Part shown: piece after piece, positions 1 through 7,291 of the stretch
Layout of the letters: each line of letters starts with the position of its first letter
How positions within the stretch are numbered: the stretch's first letter is position 1
From: Burkholderiales bacterium
GTDB lineage: Bacteria; Pseudomonadota; Gammaproteobacteria; Burkholderiales; SG8-39
NCBI GenBank assembly: GCA_027457185.1
Contig: DAIDTN010000044.1
Span: forward strand, 1-16,380
Direction of reading: 5' to 3'
DNA: 16,380 nucleotides
Translations under genes and position numbers: made by a program
The notes under the pieces: model-generated
Databases searched by the model: none
Told to the model about the DNA's origin: nothing
The model's input: the letters and a program-made list of their open reading frames with translations, nothing else

Positions 1-15
1 ATGATCGCTCCTGTT

Positions 16-804
16 CTACCTGCCGGCTTGGTCGAGGAATTCGCCCAGCGCCTGGTTGAACGCGTCGGGCTGCTCCAGGTTGGACAAATGCGCCGCGGAG
101 GGAATGATCACCAATTTCGAACCGGGCAGGGCATGATGGATTTCCTCGGCCATCGCCACCGGCGTGCCCGGATCGTCCTTGCCGACGATGACGACGCTGG
201 GACAGCGGATTTCCTTCAGCCGCGCGGTCAGATTGATTTTCGGGATCGCATGGCTGCAGCCGACGTAGCCCGCCACGGGTGTGCTGCGGATCATGGCCGC
301 CACATTCTGCACCACTTCCGGGCGCGACTTCCTGAACGGCTCGGTGAACCAGCGCGCCAGCGTGGGCTCGACCAGCGGCTCCATGCCCTGGGCTTCGACG
401 GTCTTGATGCGCTCGGCCCACAGGCCGGCGGCATCGGCCGGATAGCGGCTGGTGGTGTCGCACAAGGCCAGGCTACTGAACCTGCCCGGGTACCTGAGCG
501 CGTAGGTCTGGCCTATCATCCCGCCCATGGACAGGCCGACAAAATGCGTTGTCTTTATGCTTAGCGCCTGTAGCAGACCATGCAGGTCATCGGCCAATAA
601 CTCCAGCGTATAGGCGCTTGCAGGCGCGCTGCTCTTGCCATGGCCGCGGGTATCGAAGCGCAGGACCTTGTAGTGTTTCGACAGGCGCTTTGCTTCCTCG
701 TCCCACATATGCAGATTGCAGGCGAGGGAATGGCTCAGCGTGACCCAGGGACCTTCGCCTTCGATAAGGTAGTTGATGTCTATGCCGTTGGCATTGATTT
801 TCAT
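16..804 (-). CDS. pcaD: Alpha/beta hydrolase, 3-oxoadipate enol-lactonase (PcaD)-like
   Basis: The product is 262 aa, the usual length for PcaD. That enzyme hydrolyses 3-oxoadipate enol-lactone in the beta-ketoadipate pathway of aromatic degradation, in the cytoplasm. The sequence shows the alpha/beta-hydrolase order: DTRGHGKS at 51-58, the nucleophile elbow GLSMGG with Ser92, a late acid at Asp210/211 in VGKDDPGTP, and His239 in AAHLSNLEQP. There is no signal peptide. The ATG start at 804 has a weak purine-rich site upstream (GGA, about 8-10 nt). It is the last gene of the minus-strand run after spoT and the thioesterase. No other pca gene is visible, so the exact substrate is inferred from family resemblance. 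A related esterase or lactonase is possible. Confidence 0.75.
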   Translation of the reverse strand: MKINANGIDINYLIEGEGPWVTLSHSLACNLHMWDEEAKRLSKHYKVLRFDTRGHGKSSAPASAYTLELLADDLHGLLQALSIKTTHFVGLSMGGMIGQTYALRYPGRFSSLALCDTTSRYPADAAGLWAERIKTVEAQGMEPLVEPTLARWFTEPFRKSRPEVVQNVAAMIRSTPVAGYVGCSHAIPKINLTARLKEIRCPSVVIVGKDDPGTPVAMAEEIHHALPGSKLVIIPSAAHLSNLEQPDAFNQALGEFLDQAGR

Positions 805-840
805 ATTGGTTTTCCGTTTCCTCGGTTGCCGAATTCGCGG

Positions 841-855
841 CTGTCATTGTGACAG
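841..855. repeat. Perfect 6-bp-arm inverted repeat between thioesterase and pcaD-like gene
   Basis: CTGTCA-TTG-TGACAG is a perfect palindrome with a 3-nt centre. It overlaps the thioesterase stop codon and lies 37 bp upstream of the pcaD-like start. It could be a protein-binding site or a small RNA hairpin. No T-run follows, so it does not look like an intrinsic terminator. One 6-bp dyad can arise by chance. Confidence 0.3.
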
Positions 856-1272
856 AGGACGGCGTTTTACGCCGCCGGCGCGCTTCGTTTTCTCCGGCCG
901 CGGCACGAAGATGGCGAACGTTCCCAGCGCTTGCGCCACCTGCAGCCGGCCCACGCTGAGATGCGATTCGAGCACCGCAATGCGGCCGCCGCGATGCACC
1001 AGCCGCGTGCGGCAGCGTATCTTGCCCTTGGTCACCGGCTGCAGGAAGTGGATTTTGATTTCGACGGTGGCGCAGAATTCGCCTGGCGCCAGGGTCGTGA
1101 ACAGCGCCGCGCCCATCACGGTATCTGCCATGGAGAACAGCGCGCCACCGTGGACGACACCGTTCGGATTCAACAGCTCGGGCCGCACCTCGACGGCGGC
1201 CACGGCGGTTCCGCTGCCGCGGCGCCCCAGCCGCAGCGTGAAGCCGACGAGCTCGGCGAATGGATTATTCAA
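844..1272 (-). CDS. PaaI-family hotdog-fold thioesterase
   Basis: This 142-aa protein matches the small PaaI/YbgC-like hotdog class of acyl-CoA thioesterases, which hydrolyse acyl- or aryl-CoA thioesters in the cytoplasm. The signature NPNGVVHGGALFSMADT is present, with the Asn and HGG that form the active-site helix start, followed by the strands CATVEIKIHFLQPV and GRIAVLESHLSV. The start was placed at TTG 1272. The family fold begins right there (NNPFAELVGFTLRLG), and GGAG sits 8 nt upstream. Further upstream the frame lies inside spoT. It begins 35 nt after the spoT stop and precedes the pcaD-like hydrolase, so all three are probably co-transcribed. The substrate is unknown. The C-terminal tail is basic (RPEKTKRAGGVKRR). 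Confidence 0.85.
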   Translation of the reverse strand: MNNPFAELVGFTLRLGRRGSGTAVAAVEVRPELLNPNGVVHGGALFSMADTVMGAALFTTLAPGEFCATVEIKIHFLQPVTKGKIRCRTRLVHRGGRIAVLESHLSVGRLQVAQALGTFAIFVPRPEKTKRAGGVKRRPLSQ

Positions 1273-1307
1273 TGTTCTGGCTCCGAAAAGCGGGTCCGGG
1301 CGCGCTA

Positions 1308-3416
1308 CTAATCCCTCGCCCGCGCGATACGAACCACCTCGGGTATACGGCGCAGGCCGCGCTTGATGCGCGCCAGATGCTGGCGATCGATGACCTGCAG
1401 CGTAAAGTGCATATTCGTGTAGGCACTGCGGTCGTCGTCCATGCTGATGCCGTTGATGCTGGCGCCGTCCGCGGCAATAGCCCCCGCCACCTTGGCCAGC
1501 ACGCCGCGCTGGTTCATCACCGCCACGTGGATGCCGACATCGAACAGGCGCGCGGGTTCCGGGGCCCATTCCACGTCCAGCCACTTGTCCGGATCGGTGC
1601 GCGACTTGGCCGCGGTCGGACAGTCGTGCGTGTGGATCACGATGCCCTGGCCTTTCTTGATGGAACCGATGATCGGGTCGCCCGGTATCGGCCGGCAGCA
1701 TTTCGCGAACTGTACCGCCATGCCTTCGGAACCGCGGATGACGATCGGCCCGGCGTTAACCTCCGTCGGCGGCTGCTCCGATGCGGCCAGCAGCTTTCTC
1801 GCCACCACGGCGGCGAAACGCTTGCCCAGGCCGATGTCGGCAAACAACTCCAGACGCGACTTGGCGGTAATGTCGCGCAGGAGCTTGTCCCATTGCTCGC
1901 CGCCGATCTCCGCCAGATCCGTATTCAGCGCGCGCAGCGCCTGGTTCAGCAGTTTCTCGCCCAGTTCGGTCGATTCCTCGTAGTGCATGGTCTTGAGGAA
2001 ATGGCGTATGTGCGAGCGCGCCTTGCCGGTCTTGACGTAGTTGAGCCATGCCGGGTTGGGGTTGGCATGCGAGGCGGTGACGATCTCGACGCGGTAGCCG
2101 TTCTTGAGCTCGGTTCGAAGCGGCACCAGCTCGTAATTGATCTTGGTCGCGACGCAACGGTTGCCGACCTGCGTGTGCACGGCATAGGCGAAGTCCACGG
2201 CGGTGGCGCCGCGCGGCAGCGCCATGATCTTGCCCTTGGGCGTGAACACGTAGACTTCGTCCGGGAACAGGTCCACCTTGATGTGTTCGAGGAACTCGGC
2301 CGCATCGCCGCTTTCGCTCTGGATGTCGAGCAGCGATTGCAGCCAGATGTGCGTCTTGTGCTGCAGGTCGTTGAGGCTGGCATCGGAGGTCTTGTACAGC
2401 CAGTGCGAAGCGACGCCGGCTTCGGCCACCCGGTGCATATCGCGCGTGCGGATCTGAATTTCCACCGGCGTGCCGAATGGGCCGATGAGCGTCGTATGCA
2501 GGGCCTGATAACCGTTTACCTTCGGAATCGCTATATAGTCCTTGAATTTGCCCGGCACCGGCTTGTACAGGCCGTGCAGCGCACCGAGCGCGAGATAGCA
2601 CGCGGGCGCGTCCTCGACCACGACGCGAAATCCATAAATGTCGAGCACCTGCGAGAACGACAGATTCTTCTCCAGCATCTTCTTGTAGATGCTGTACAGG
2701 TGCTTCTCCCGCCCGGTGACCTCGACCTTGATGCCGGCCTCGGACAGGCGCTGCTTGATCTCCTCCAGGATCTTGCTCAACACCCGGCTGCGGTTGCCGC
2801 GCGCCGATTTTGTGGCCTTGGCCAGGACCCGGTAACGCAGCGGGTACAGGTGCGAGAATGCGAGCTCCTGCAATTCCTGGTACAGACCATTGAGCCCCAG
2901 GCGGTTGGCGATGGGCGCGTAAATTTCCAGCGTCTCGCGCGACACGCGGCGGCGCTTGGCCGGCGGTACCGCACCCAGCGTGCGCATATTGTGCAGGCGG
3001 TCGGCGAGCTTGATCAGGATGACGCGCACATCGCGCGCCATCGCCAACAGCATTTTGCGGAAGTTCTCGGCCTGCGCATCCTGTTGCGACTGGAATTCGA
3101 TCTTGTCCAGCTTGGACAGGCCATCGACAAGCTCGGCTACCGGCTTACCGAAGTGTCGGCTGATCTCGGCCTTGGAGACGTTGGTGTCCTCCATGACGTC
3201 ATGCAGCAGCGCGGCCATCAGCGCCTGCGGATCCAGGTGCCAGTCGGCGAGGATCCCGGCCACCGCGAGCGGGTGCGATATATAGGGCTCGCCCGAATCG
3301 CGGTATTGTCCCTCGTGGGCCTTGCCGCTGAATTGGTACGCCTTCTCGATGCGCTCGATGTCTGGCGGTTTGAGGTAACCGGCCAGACTGTCGGTGAATT
3401 CAGCGAGAGCGTTCAT
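1308..3416 (-). CDS. spoT: Bifunctional (p)ppGpp synthetase/hydrolase (SpoT/Rel)
   Basis: The 702-aa protein makes and degrades the alarmone (p)ppGpp. The N-terminal HD hydrolase is intact: Arg39, His48, the LLHDVMEDT segment with His72, Asp73, Glu76 and Asp77, then LADRLHN with Asp139 and Asn143. The synthetase domain follows, with EKHLYSIYKKM near 238-248 and KFKDYIAIPKVNGYQALHT from 290. The charged KFKD at 290-293 is the RXKD-type motif of bifunctional enzymes, not the acidic EXDD of RelA. A TGS domain lies near 386-445 and an ACT domain in the last 75 residues (DVGIHVAVMNQRGVLAKVAGAIA). Both activities are predicted from these motifs. It lies 51 nt after rpoZ. The ATG has no strong SD; a G-rich stretch 14-20 nt upstream lies in a predicted hairpin. 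Confidence 0.97.
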   Translation of the reverse strand: MNALAEFTDSLAGYLKPPDIERIEKAYQFSGKAHEGQYRDSGEPYISHPLAVAGILADWHLDPQALMAALLHDVMEDTNVSKAEISRHFGKPVAELVDGLSKLDKIEFQSQQDAQAENFRKMLLAMARDVRVILIKLADRLHNMRTLGAVPPAKRRRVSRETLEIYAPIANRLGLNGLYQELQELAFSHLYPLRYRVLAKATKSARGNRSRVLSKILEEIKQRLSEAGIKVEVTGREKHLYSIYKKMLEKNLSFSQVLDIYGFRVVVEDAPACYLALGALHGLYKPVPGKFKDYIAIPKVNGYQALHTTLIGPFGTPVEIQIRTRDMHRVAEAGVASHWLYKTSDASLNDLQHKTHIWLQSLLDIQSESGDAAEFLEHIKVDLFPDEVYVFTPKGKIMALPRGATAVDFAYAVHTQVGNRCVATKINYELVPLRTELKNGYRVEIVTASHANPNPAWLNYVKTGKARSHIRHFLKTMHYEESTELGEKLLNQALRALNTDLAEIGGEQWDKLLRDITAKSRLELFADIGLGKRFAAVVARKLLAASEQPPTEVNAGPIVIRGSEGMAVQFAKCCRPIPGDPIIGSIKKGQGIVIHTHDCPTAAKSRTDPDKWLDVEWAPEPARLFDVGIHVAVMNQRGVLAKVAGAIAADGASINGISMDDDRSAYTNMHFTLQVIDRQHLARIKRGLRRIPEVVRIARARD

Positions 3417-3428
3417 GATCGTAGCAAG

Positions 3429-3461
3429 CCCCGCCGCGGCAAGAAGGCGGGGAAACCCGCC
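3429..3461 (-). promoter_or_regulatory. Two mutually exclusive GC hairpins between rpoZ and spoT
   Basis: In the minus-strand transcript, GGCGGG (3461-3456) can pair with CCCGCC (3451-3446) around a 4-nt UUUC loop and is followed by UUCUU, a weak terminator-like arrangement. The same C-rich arm, as CCCCGCC (3452-3446), can instead pair with the later GGCGGGG (3435-3429). The two stems exclude each other. The second buries the only G-rich stretch upstream of the spoT start. The pairing is read directly from the sequence. A role in attenuation or in limiting spoT translation is inference. Confidence 0.35.
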
Positions 3462-3467
3462 CGGAGC

Positions 3468-3677
3468 CTAGGTGGCGTTCGACCGGTTGAGCATTTCCTT
3501 GCCCACCTTACCCGCGGCGATCTCGCGCAGCGCGATCACGGTGAACTTGTCCTTGTCCGGTTCAACCAGGGGCGTCGCGCCGTTGGTCAACTGGCGCGCG
3601 CGGTAAGTCGCGGCCAGCGTCAGTTCGAAACGATTCGGAATCAGCTTCATGCAGTCGTCAACGGTAATGCGAGCCAT
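3468..3677 (-). CDS. rpoZ: DNA-directed RNA polymerase omega subunit
   Basis: A 69-aa omega subunit, the typical short betaproteobacterial form. It starts MARITVDDCMKLIPNRFELTLAATYRARQ (written here in family terms: N-terminal MARITVDDC, then the NRFELTL-AA-RARQL helix) and ends with the VIALREIAAGKVG segment. Omega binds the beta-prime subunit, helps RNA polymerase assembly, and forms part of a ppGpp-binding site in proteobacteria, which fits its position directly before spoT. The ATG start at 3677 has GAGGA about 6 nt upstream. It lies 93 nt after gmk and 51 nt before spoT. Confidence 0.97.
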   Translation of the reverse strand: MARITVDDCMKLIPNRFELTLAATYRARQLTNGATPLVEPDKDKFTVIALREIAAGKVGKEMLNRSNAT

Positions 3678-3718
3678 GTTGTTCCTCGGTTAACGGGCCG
3701 TCGCAATTTCCTGCGGCG

Positions 3719-3767
3719 CCCCTGGTTTAGGGGAACACGTGAGGATGTTTCCTCTCGCGTCGTTCCC
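3719..3767 (-). repeat. Cluster of short inverted repeats in the gmk-rpoZ gap
   Basis: The 93-nt gap holds several perfect short dyads: GAGGA/TCCTC around a 4-nt loop (3741-3754), flanked by GGGAAC (3731-3736) and GTTCCC (3762-3767) that can close an outer stem, plus CCCCT/AGGGG (3719-3733). The last competes with the outer stem for the G-run. No U-tract follows in the direction of transcription, so this does not look like a strong terminator. An mRNA processing or stability element is possible but not shown. Confidence 0.3.
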
Positions 3768-3770
3768 AAA

Positions 3771-4373
3771 TTAAAACTTGAATACGTCGGGAAAGCGCTC
3801 GAGCTGGCGCGAATATGCCAGCCTGGACGCGCGCACGATCGCAATCAGGTCGCGACGCGCATCCTCGAAGTCATTGTTAATAATAACATATTCAAACTCG
3901 GCTGCGTGGCTCATTTCGTCGGCGGCAACGGCGAGCCGGCGTCGCACGACTTCTTCGCTGTCCTGGCCGCGCCGGCGCATGCGCCGTTCCAGTTCCGCGA
4001 TCGATGGCGGCAGGATGAATATGCCTATGGTGTCGGCAAAAATCCGGCGCACTTGCTGCGCTCCCTGCCAGTCGATTTCGAGCACGATGTCGCGGCCGGC
4101 GGCGCGTTGCGCCCGGATCCACGCTTCGGAAGTTCCGTAATGGTTGCCGTGCACCTCGGCGCTCTCCAGAAACGCGCCGCGCTCGAGCATGCCCATGAAG
4201 CTGGTCGTGTCGACGAAGTGATAGTCGCGGCCGTCGATCTCTCCCGGCCGCGGCGCGCGCGTAGTGTAGGACACCGACAGGTGAATATTCTTGTCCGCCT
4301 CCAGCAGCTTTGCGGTAAGCGTCGATTTGCCTGCGCCGGAGGGGGCGCTGATGATGAACAGTCCGCCTGTCAT
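3771..4373 (-). CDS. gmk: Guanylate kinase
   Basis: A 200-aa guanylate kinase that converts GMP and ATP to GDP and ADP in the cytoplasm. The P-loop APSGAGKST lies at 10-18. The GMP-binding part follows with SYTTRAPRPGEIDGRDYHFV and later EVHGNHYGTS, and the lid has RMRRRGQDSEEVVRRRL. Length and motif order are normal. The ATG overlaps the yicC stop as ATGA (4 bp). No clear SD is seen, so translation is probably coupled to yicC. Its GDP/GTP supply feeds the (p)ppGpp enzyme encoded two genes downstream. Confidence 0.98.
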   Translation of the reverse strand: MTGGLFIISAPSGAGKSTLTAKLLEADKNIHLSVSYTTRAPRPGEIDGRDYHFVDTTSFMGMLERGAFLESAEVHGNHYGTSEAWIRAQRAAGRDIVLEIDWQGAQQVRRIFADTIGIFILPPSIAELERRMRRRGQDSEEVVRRRLAVAADEMSHAAEFEYVIINNDFEDARRDLIAIVRASRLAYSRQLERFPDVFKF

Positions 4374-5236
4374 TCGATATTCTGGATCTGTTCGCGCATC
4401 TGCTCGATCAGCAGTTTCAGCTCGATCGAGGTTTCGGAAACCTCCTTGGACACCGACTTCGACCCCAGGGTATTGGCTTCGCGATTGAGTTCCTGCATCA
4501 GGAAATCCAGGCGTTTGCCGGCTGCGCCGCCCGCATCGACCACCCGCTTCACCTCCTGCAAATGCGCGGCCAGCCGATTTAACTCCTCGGCGACGTCGAC
4601 TTTGATGCCGAACACGGAAATTTCCTGGCGTATGCGCTCCTCGTCGTTGGCGGCAAGCGCCTCACGCAGACGTGCCGCGAGTTTTTCCTGGTAGGCGGCA
4701 ACTGCAAGCGGCAGCAACGGCGCCACGCGATCGACCAGCGCCTGCATTTTGGCCACGCGCTCCAGAATCATGTCCCTGAGCTTGGCGCCTTCGCGCGCGC
4801 GTGTGGTGCACAGCTCTGCCAGCGCCTCGCGCATCAGAGCGAGGCAGGGCTCGCGCAATTCATCGGCGGCGATTGCGGTATCGCCGAGCATACCGGGCCA
4901 GCGCAGCACCTCGCCTGCTCCAAGCGGCTGTGCATCGGGCATGGTCGCGCGCACCTCGCGGTCAAGCTCGGACAGCCGGGCAAGCAGCGCCGCATTGAGG
5001 GAAAGCTGCTTGCCGGCGACGGCAACCGGGGTGAAACTGATGCGGCAATCGAGCTTGCCGCGGCCGATTTTCGCGGTGATCAGTTCGCGCAAACCCGGCT
5101 CGAGCGAGCGCAACTCCTCGACCACGCGGAACTGCAGGTCGAGAAAGCGGTTGTTGACGCTTTTCAGCTCCAGAAACAGCGAACCCTGCGCGGTTTCGCG
5201 CACCAGCGCCGCATAGCCGGTCATGCTCTGAATCAT
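4370..5236 (-). CDS. yicC: YicC-family endoribonuclease
   Basis: A 288-aa YicC protein, the usual full length. It has the conserved N-terminus MIQSMTGYA and the YicC N-terminal domain with LELKSVNNRFLDLQFR. The C-terminal DUF1732 region contains GKRLDFLMQELNREANTLGSK and ends in a helix with IELKLLIEQMREQIQNIE. YicC-like proteins have been reported to act as endoribonucleases in RNA decay; activity here is by family. It is the first gene of the minus-strand group and overlaps gmk by 4 bp. The start at 5236 fits the family N-terminus, with only a weak GGG site upstream. Confidence 0.95.
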   Translation of the reverse strand: MIQSMTGYAALVRETAQGSLFLELKSVNNRFLDLQFRVVEELRSLEPGLRELITAKIGRGKLDCRISFTPVAVAGKQLSLNAALLARLSELDREVRATMPDAQPLGAGEVLRWPGMLGDTAIAADELREPCLALMREALAELCTTRAREGAKLRDMILERVAKMQALVDRVAPLLPLAVAAYQEKLAARLREALAANDEERIRQEISVFGIKVDVAEELNRLAAHLQEVKRVVDAGGAAGKRLDFLMQELNREANTLGSKSVSKEVSETSIELKLLIEQMREQIQNIE

Positions 5237-5364
5237 GTGAACCCGTGTAAGTGCGATGTCGTGAATTTATGCGCTTTACTTGCTTTACTTTGCCTGCATG
5301 CGCGCCGAAAATGTCTGCAGCCCCGCACGTTCATTGTCATCATAGCAGAGCCCGCACCCGCGCA
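5237..5364. promoter_or_regulatory. Divergent intergenic region with a tandem 9-bp repeat
   Basis: These 128 bp separate yicC (leftward) from the kinase remnant/PP2C/rph group (rightward) and should hold promoters for both. The stretch is less GC-rich than its flanks. Two perfect adjacent copies of GCTTTACTT lie at 5273-5290. On the minus strand, an AT-rich ATAAAT/TAAATT (about 5264-5270) just downstream of the repeat could be a -10 for yicC. No good -35 is seen for either direction. Placement is by context and composition only. Confidence 0.4.
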
Positions 5365-5613
5365 ATGCCCACGCAAGCCAACCAGCCGCTCGCCGACGGG
5401 TGTCAGCTGCAGAACTACCGCATCCGCAAGGTGCTCTCCCGCGGCGGCATCGGTGAGGACTTCATCCGGCGCGTCATCACCCTGCTGCTGAACCGGCTGC
5501 GCGAAGTGCACAGCAACAAGCTGCTGCACCTGGACATTAAACCGGCCAACCTCTACATCCGCAACGACGGCGCGCTGGTGCGCAAGCTCGCCAACCGGCG
5601 CGGGGAGCGGTGA
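5365..5613 (+). pseudogene. Internally deleted Ser/Thr protein kinase remnant
   Basis: The 82-codon frame is clearly derived from a Hanks-type kinase that is usually paired with PP2C at this locus. Residues 1-28 keep the N-terminus through the first part of the glycine loop (YRIRKVLSRGG). They jump directly to a later helix (EDFIRRVITLLLNRLREVHSNKLLHL) and the intact catalytic loop His55-x-Asp57-x-Lys59-x-x-Asn62. After YIRNDGALV the frame runs into RKLANRRGER and stops. The rest of the glycine loop, the beta-3 lysine, the alpha-C glutamate, DFG, the activation segment and the C-lobe are missing, so kinase activity is not expected. Junctions lie near 5448-5455 and 5578-5583. Both losses kept the frame. 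The stop overlaps the upstream GTG of the phosphatase frame. No SD is evident at the ATG. A short expressed protein cannot be excluded. Confidence 0.75.
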
Positions 5614-5621
5614 ACCGGGCG

Positions 5622-6542
5622 ATGCAATTCTCCATCTATCAGGAGAGTAGGCGCGGCGCGCGCAGGTCGAACCAGGACCGCATCGCCTATTGCGACAGCC
5701 GCACCACGCTGCTGATGCTGGTCGCTGACGGCATGGGCGGGCACCTGCACGGCGAAATGGCCGCCGAGATCGCGGTGCGGTTCATCACGCAAGCATTTCG
5801 GCGCGAGGCCAAGCCGAGCTTGTCCGATCCCCGGTCATTCCTGGGCCAGGCGCTCAGCGGAGCCCACCGTGCGATTATCCGCAGCGCCGGCGAGGGCGGG
5901 CTGGCCGAGACACCGCGCACCACCTGCGTCGCCTGCGTAGTCCAGGACGACGCCGCGTACTGGGGACACGCTGGCGACTCGCGCCTGTACCATATACGCA
6001 ACGGCACCATCCTGGCGCAGACCAAGGATCATTCCATGGTGCAGCAGCTGGTCGATCGCGGGCGCGTACGCGAGGAGGCCGTCGCCACACACCCCGAGCG
6101 CAACCGGATTTTCAACTGCCTCGGATCGCTGCGGCCGCCGCGGGTGGACTTGTCCGAGGCGACGCCGCTCGACGCCGGCGACACCCTGGTTCTGTGCTCC
6201 GACGGGCTATGGGGCTCCCTATCAGGGAGAATAATCAGCAGCGCAGTGCTTAAAATGGGCATCATGCAGGCGCTTCCCGATCTGCTGGACGAGGCGGAGC
6301 GCCGCGCCGGCCGCGAATGCGACAACCTGTCGGCGGTCGCAGTGACTTGGGAAGAACGTTTCCCGGCCGCGCGGCCGGAGGAAGTTCGGGCACGGCGGCA
6401 GCCGCTGGACCCGGTCACCGTGCTGCCGCGGCAGCCGGGCGCGGCCGAATCGCACGACGATTATCTCTCCGATGACGATATCGAACACGCCATCGCCCGG
6501 ATTCGAAGCGCAATAGAAGGGCAGACAAATGACAAGACCTAG
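5622..6542 (+). CDS. PP2C-family serine/threonine protein phosphatase
   Basis: A 306-aa Mn/Mg-dependent phosphatase of the bacterial PP2C/Stp class, cytoplasmic. All metal-binding motifs are present: SNQDR with Asp19, VADGMGGH with Asp36-Gly37, GDSR with Asp119, DHSMV with Asp136, CSDGLW with Asp194 and CDNLSAV with Asp234-Asn235. About 65 residues past the catalytic core form an Arg/Pro-rich, then acidic, tail. The ATG at 5622 aligns with the family start (M-[KQ]-F-S). A GTG at 5610 in the same frame overlaps the kinase stop as GTGA and has GGGGAG just upstream, so a protein 4 residues longer is possible. Its expected partner kinase is broken just upstream, so its substrates must be phosphorylated elsewhere or it acts alone. 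Confidence 0.93.
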   Translation: MQFSIYQESRRGARRSNQDRIAYCDSRTTLLMLVADGMGGHLHGEMAAEIAVRFITQAFRREAKPSLSDPRSFLGQALSGAHRAIIRSAGEGGLAETPRTTCVACVVQDDAAYWGHAGDSRLYHIRNGTILAQTKDHSMVQQLVDRGRVREEAVATHPERNRIFNCLGSLRPPRVDLSEATPLDAGDTLVLCSDGLWGSLSGRIISSAVLKMGIMQALPDLLDEAERRAGRECDNLSAVAVTWEERFPAARPEEVRARRQPLDPVTVLPRQPGAAESHDDYLSDDDIEHAIARIRSAIEGQTNDKT

Positions 6543-7251
6543 CAACCGCAAGTTCGACCAGCTGCGCAAGGTTTGCATTACGCGCAGATTCACCAAACAC
6601 GCCGAGGGATCCGTGCTGGTCGAGTTCGGCGATACCAAGGTGCTATGCACCGCCAGCGTGGAAGAGAAAGTGCCGGGATTTCTCCGGGGACAGGGCCGCG
6701 GCTGGCTCACCGCCGAGTACGGCATGCTGCCGCGCGCGACCAATACCCGCACCGAGCGCGAAGCGGCGCGCGGCAAGCAGTCGGGCCGAACGCAGGAGAT
6801 CCAGCGCCTGATCGGCCGCAGCCTGCGCGCTGTGGCCAACCTGTCGCTGCTGGGAGAGCGCACTATCCAAATCGACTGCGACGTGCTCCAGGCCGACGGC
6901 GGCACGCGCACCGCCAGCATCACCGGCGCTTTCGTGGCAGCGCACGACGCGATCACTCTGCTGCTGCGGCGCGGCCTGATCGCGAGCACGCCACTGCGCG
7001 ATTTCGTCGCCGCGGTTTCCGTCGGAGTGTATCAGGGCACGGCAGTACTCGACCTCGATTACGCGGAGGACTCGGCCTGCGATACGGACATGAACGTCGT
7101 CATGACCGGTGGAGGCGGCTTTGTCGAGGTTCAGGGAACCGCCGAGGGTGCGCCATTTTCGCGCCAGGAAATGGATGCGCTGCTGGTGCTGGCGCAAAAC
7201 GGAATCGTGCAGCTGATCGCGAAGCAGAAAGAAGCGCTACAGCTAATCTAG
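6529..7251 (+). CDS. rph: Ribonuclease PH
   Basis: A 240-aa phosphorolytic 3'-5' exoribonuclease that trims tRNA 3' ends, releasing nucleoside diphosphates. It is full length. The family start PSNRK, GWLTAEYGMLPRAT (59-71), RTQEIQRLIGRSLRA (87-101), the phosphate-binding GGTRTAS (124-130) and the acidic DLDYAEDSACDTDMN with Asp178 and Asp184 are all present. The ATG lies 14 bp inside the end of the PP2C gene, preceded by AAGGG about 7 nt upstream, so the two are translationally linked. rph is usually followed closely by rdgB in related bacteria; here about 6 kb intervenes. Confidence 0.98.
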   Translation: MTRPSNRKFDQLRKVCITRRFTKHAEGSVLVEFGDTKVLCTASVEEKVPGFLRGQGRGWLTAEYGMLPRATNTRTEREAARGKQSGRTQEIQRLIGRSLRAVANLSLLGERTIQIDCDVLQADGGTRTASITGAFVAAHDAITLLLRRGLIASTPLRDFVAAVSVGVYQGTAVLDLDYAEDSACDTDMNVVMTGGGGFVEVQGTAEGAPFSRQEMDALLVLAQNGIVQLIAKQKEALQLI

Positions 7252-7272
7252 ACAGCGCCGCTTCCCGCTGTC
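7251..7272 (+). terminator. Possible hairpin immediately after rph
   Basis: GACAGCG (7251-7257) and CGCTGTC (7266-7272) form a perfect 7-bp stem with an 8-nt loop, starting at the last base of the rph stop codon. No T-run follows, so it is a weak candidate for an intrinsic terminator. It may instead mark mRNA 3'-end processing. Confidence 0.3.
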
Positions 7273-7291
7273 CCATACCGGAACGATTGTC

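Noticed and set aside
1273..1701. N-terminal extension of the thioesterase frame into spoT
   Set aside because: The extension is Arg/Gly-rich and out of frame with spoT. The hotdog fold and an SD mark TTG 1272 as the start.
1260..4694. Plus-strand open frame of 1144 codons opposite spoT, rpoZ, gmk and yicC
   Set aside because: It is antisense to four well-conserved genes. The product is His/Arg/Ala-rich with no recognisable domain, and the long open frame follows from high GC at third codon positions.
6222..6989. Minus-strand 255-codon frame across the PP2C/rph junction
   Set aside because: Low-complexity Ser/Arg-rich product opposite two conserved overlapping genes.
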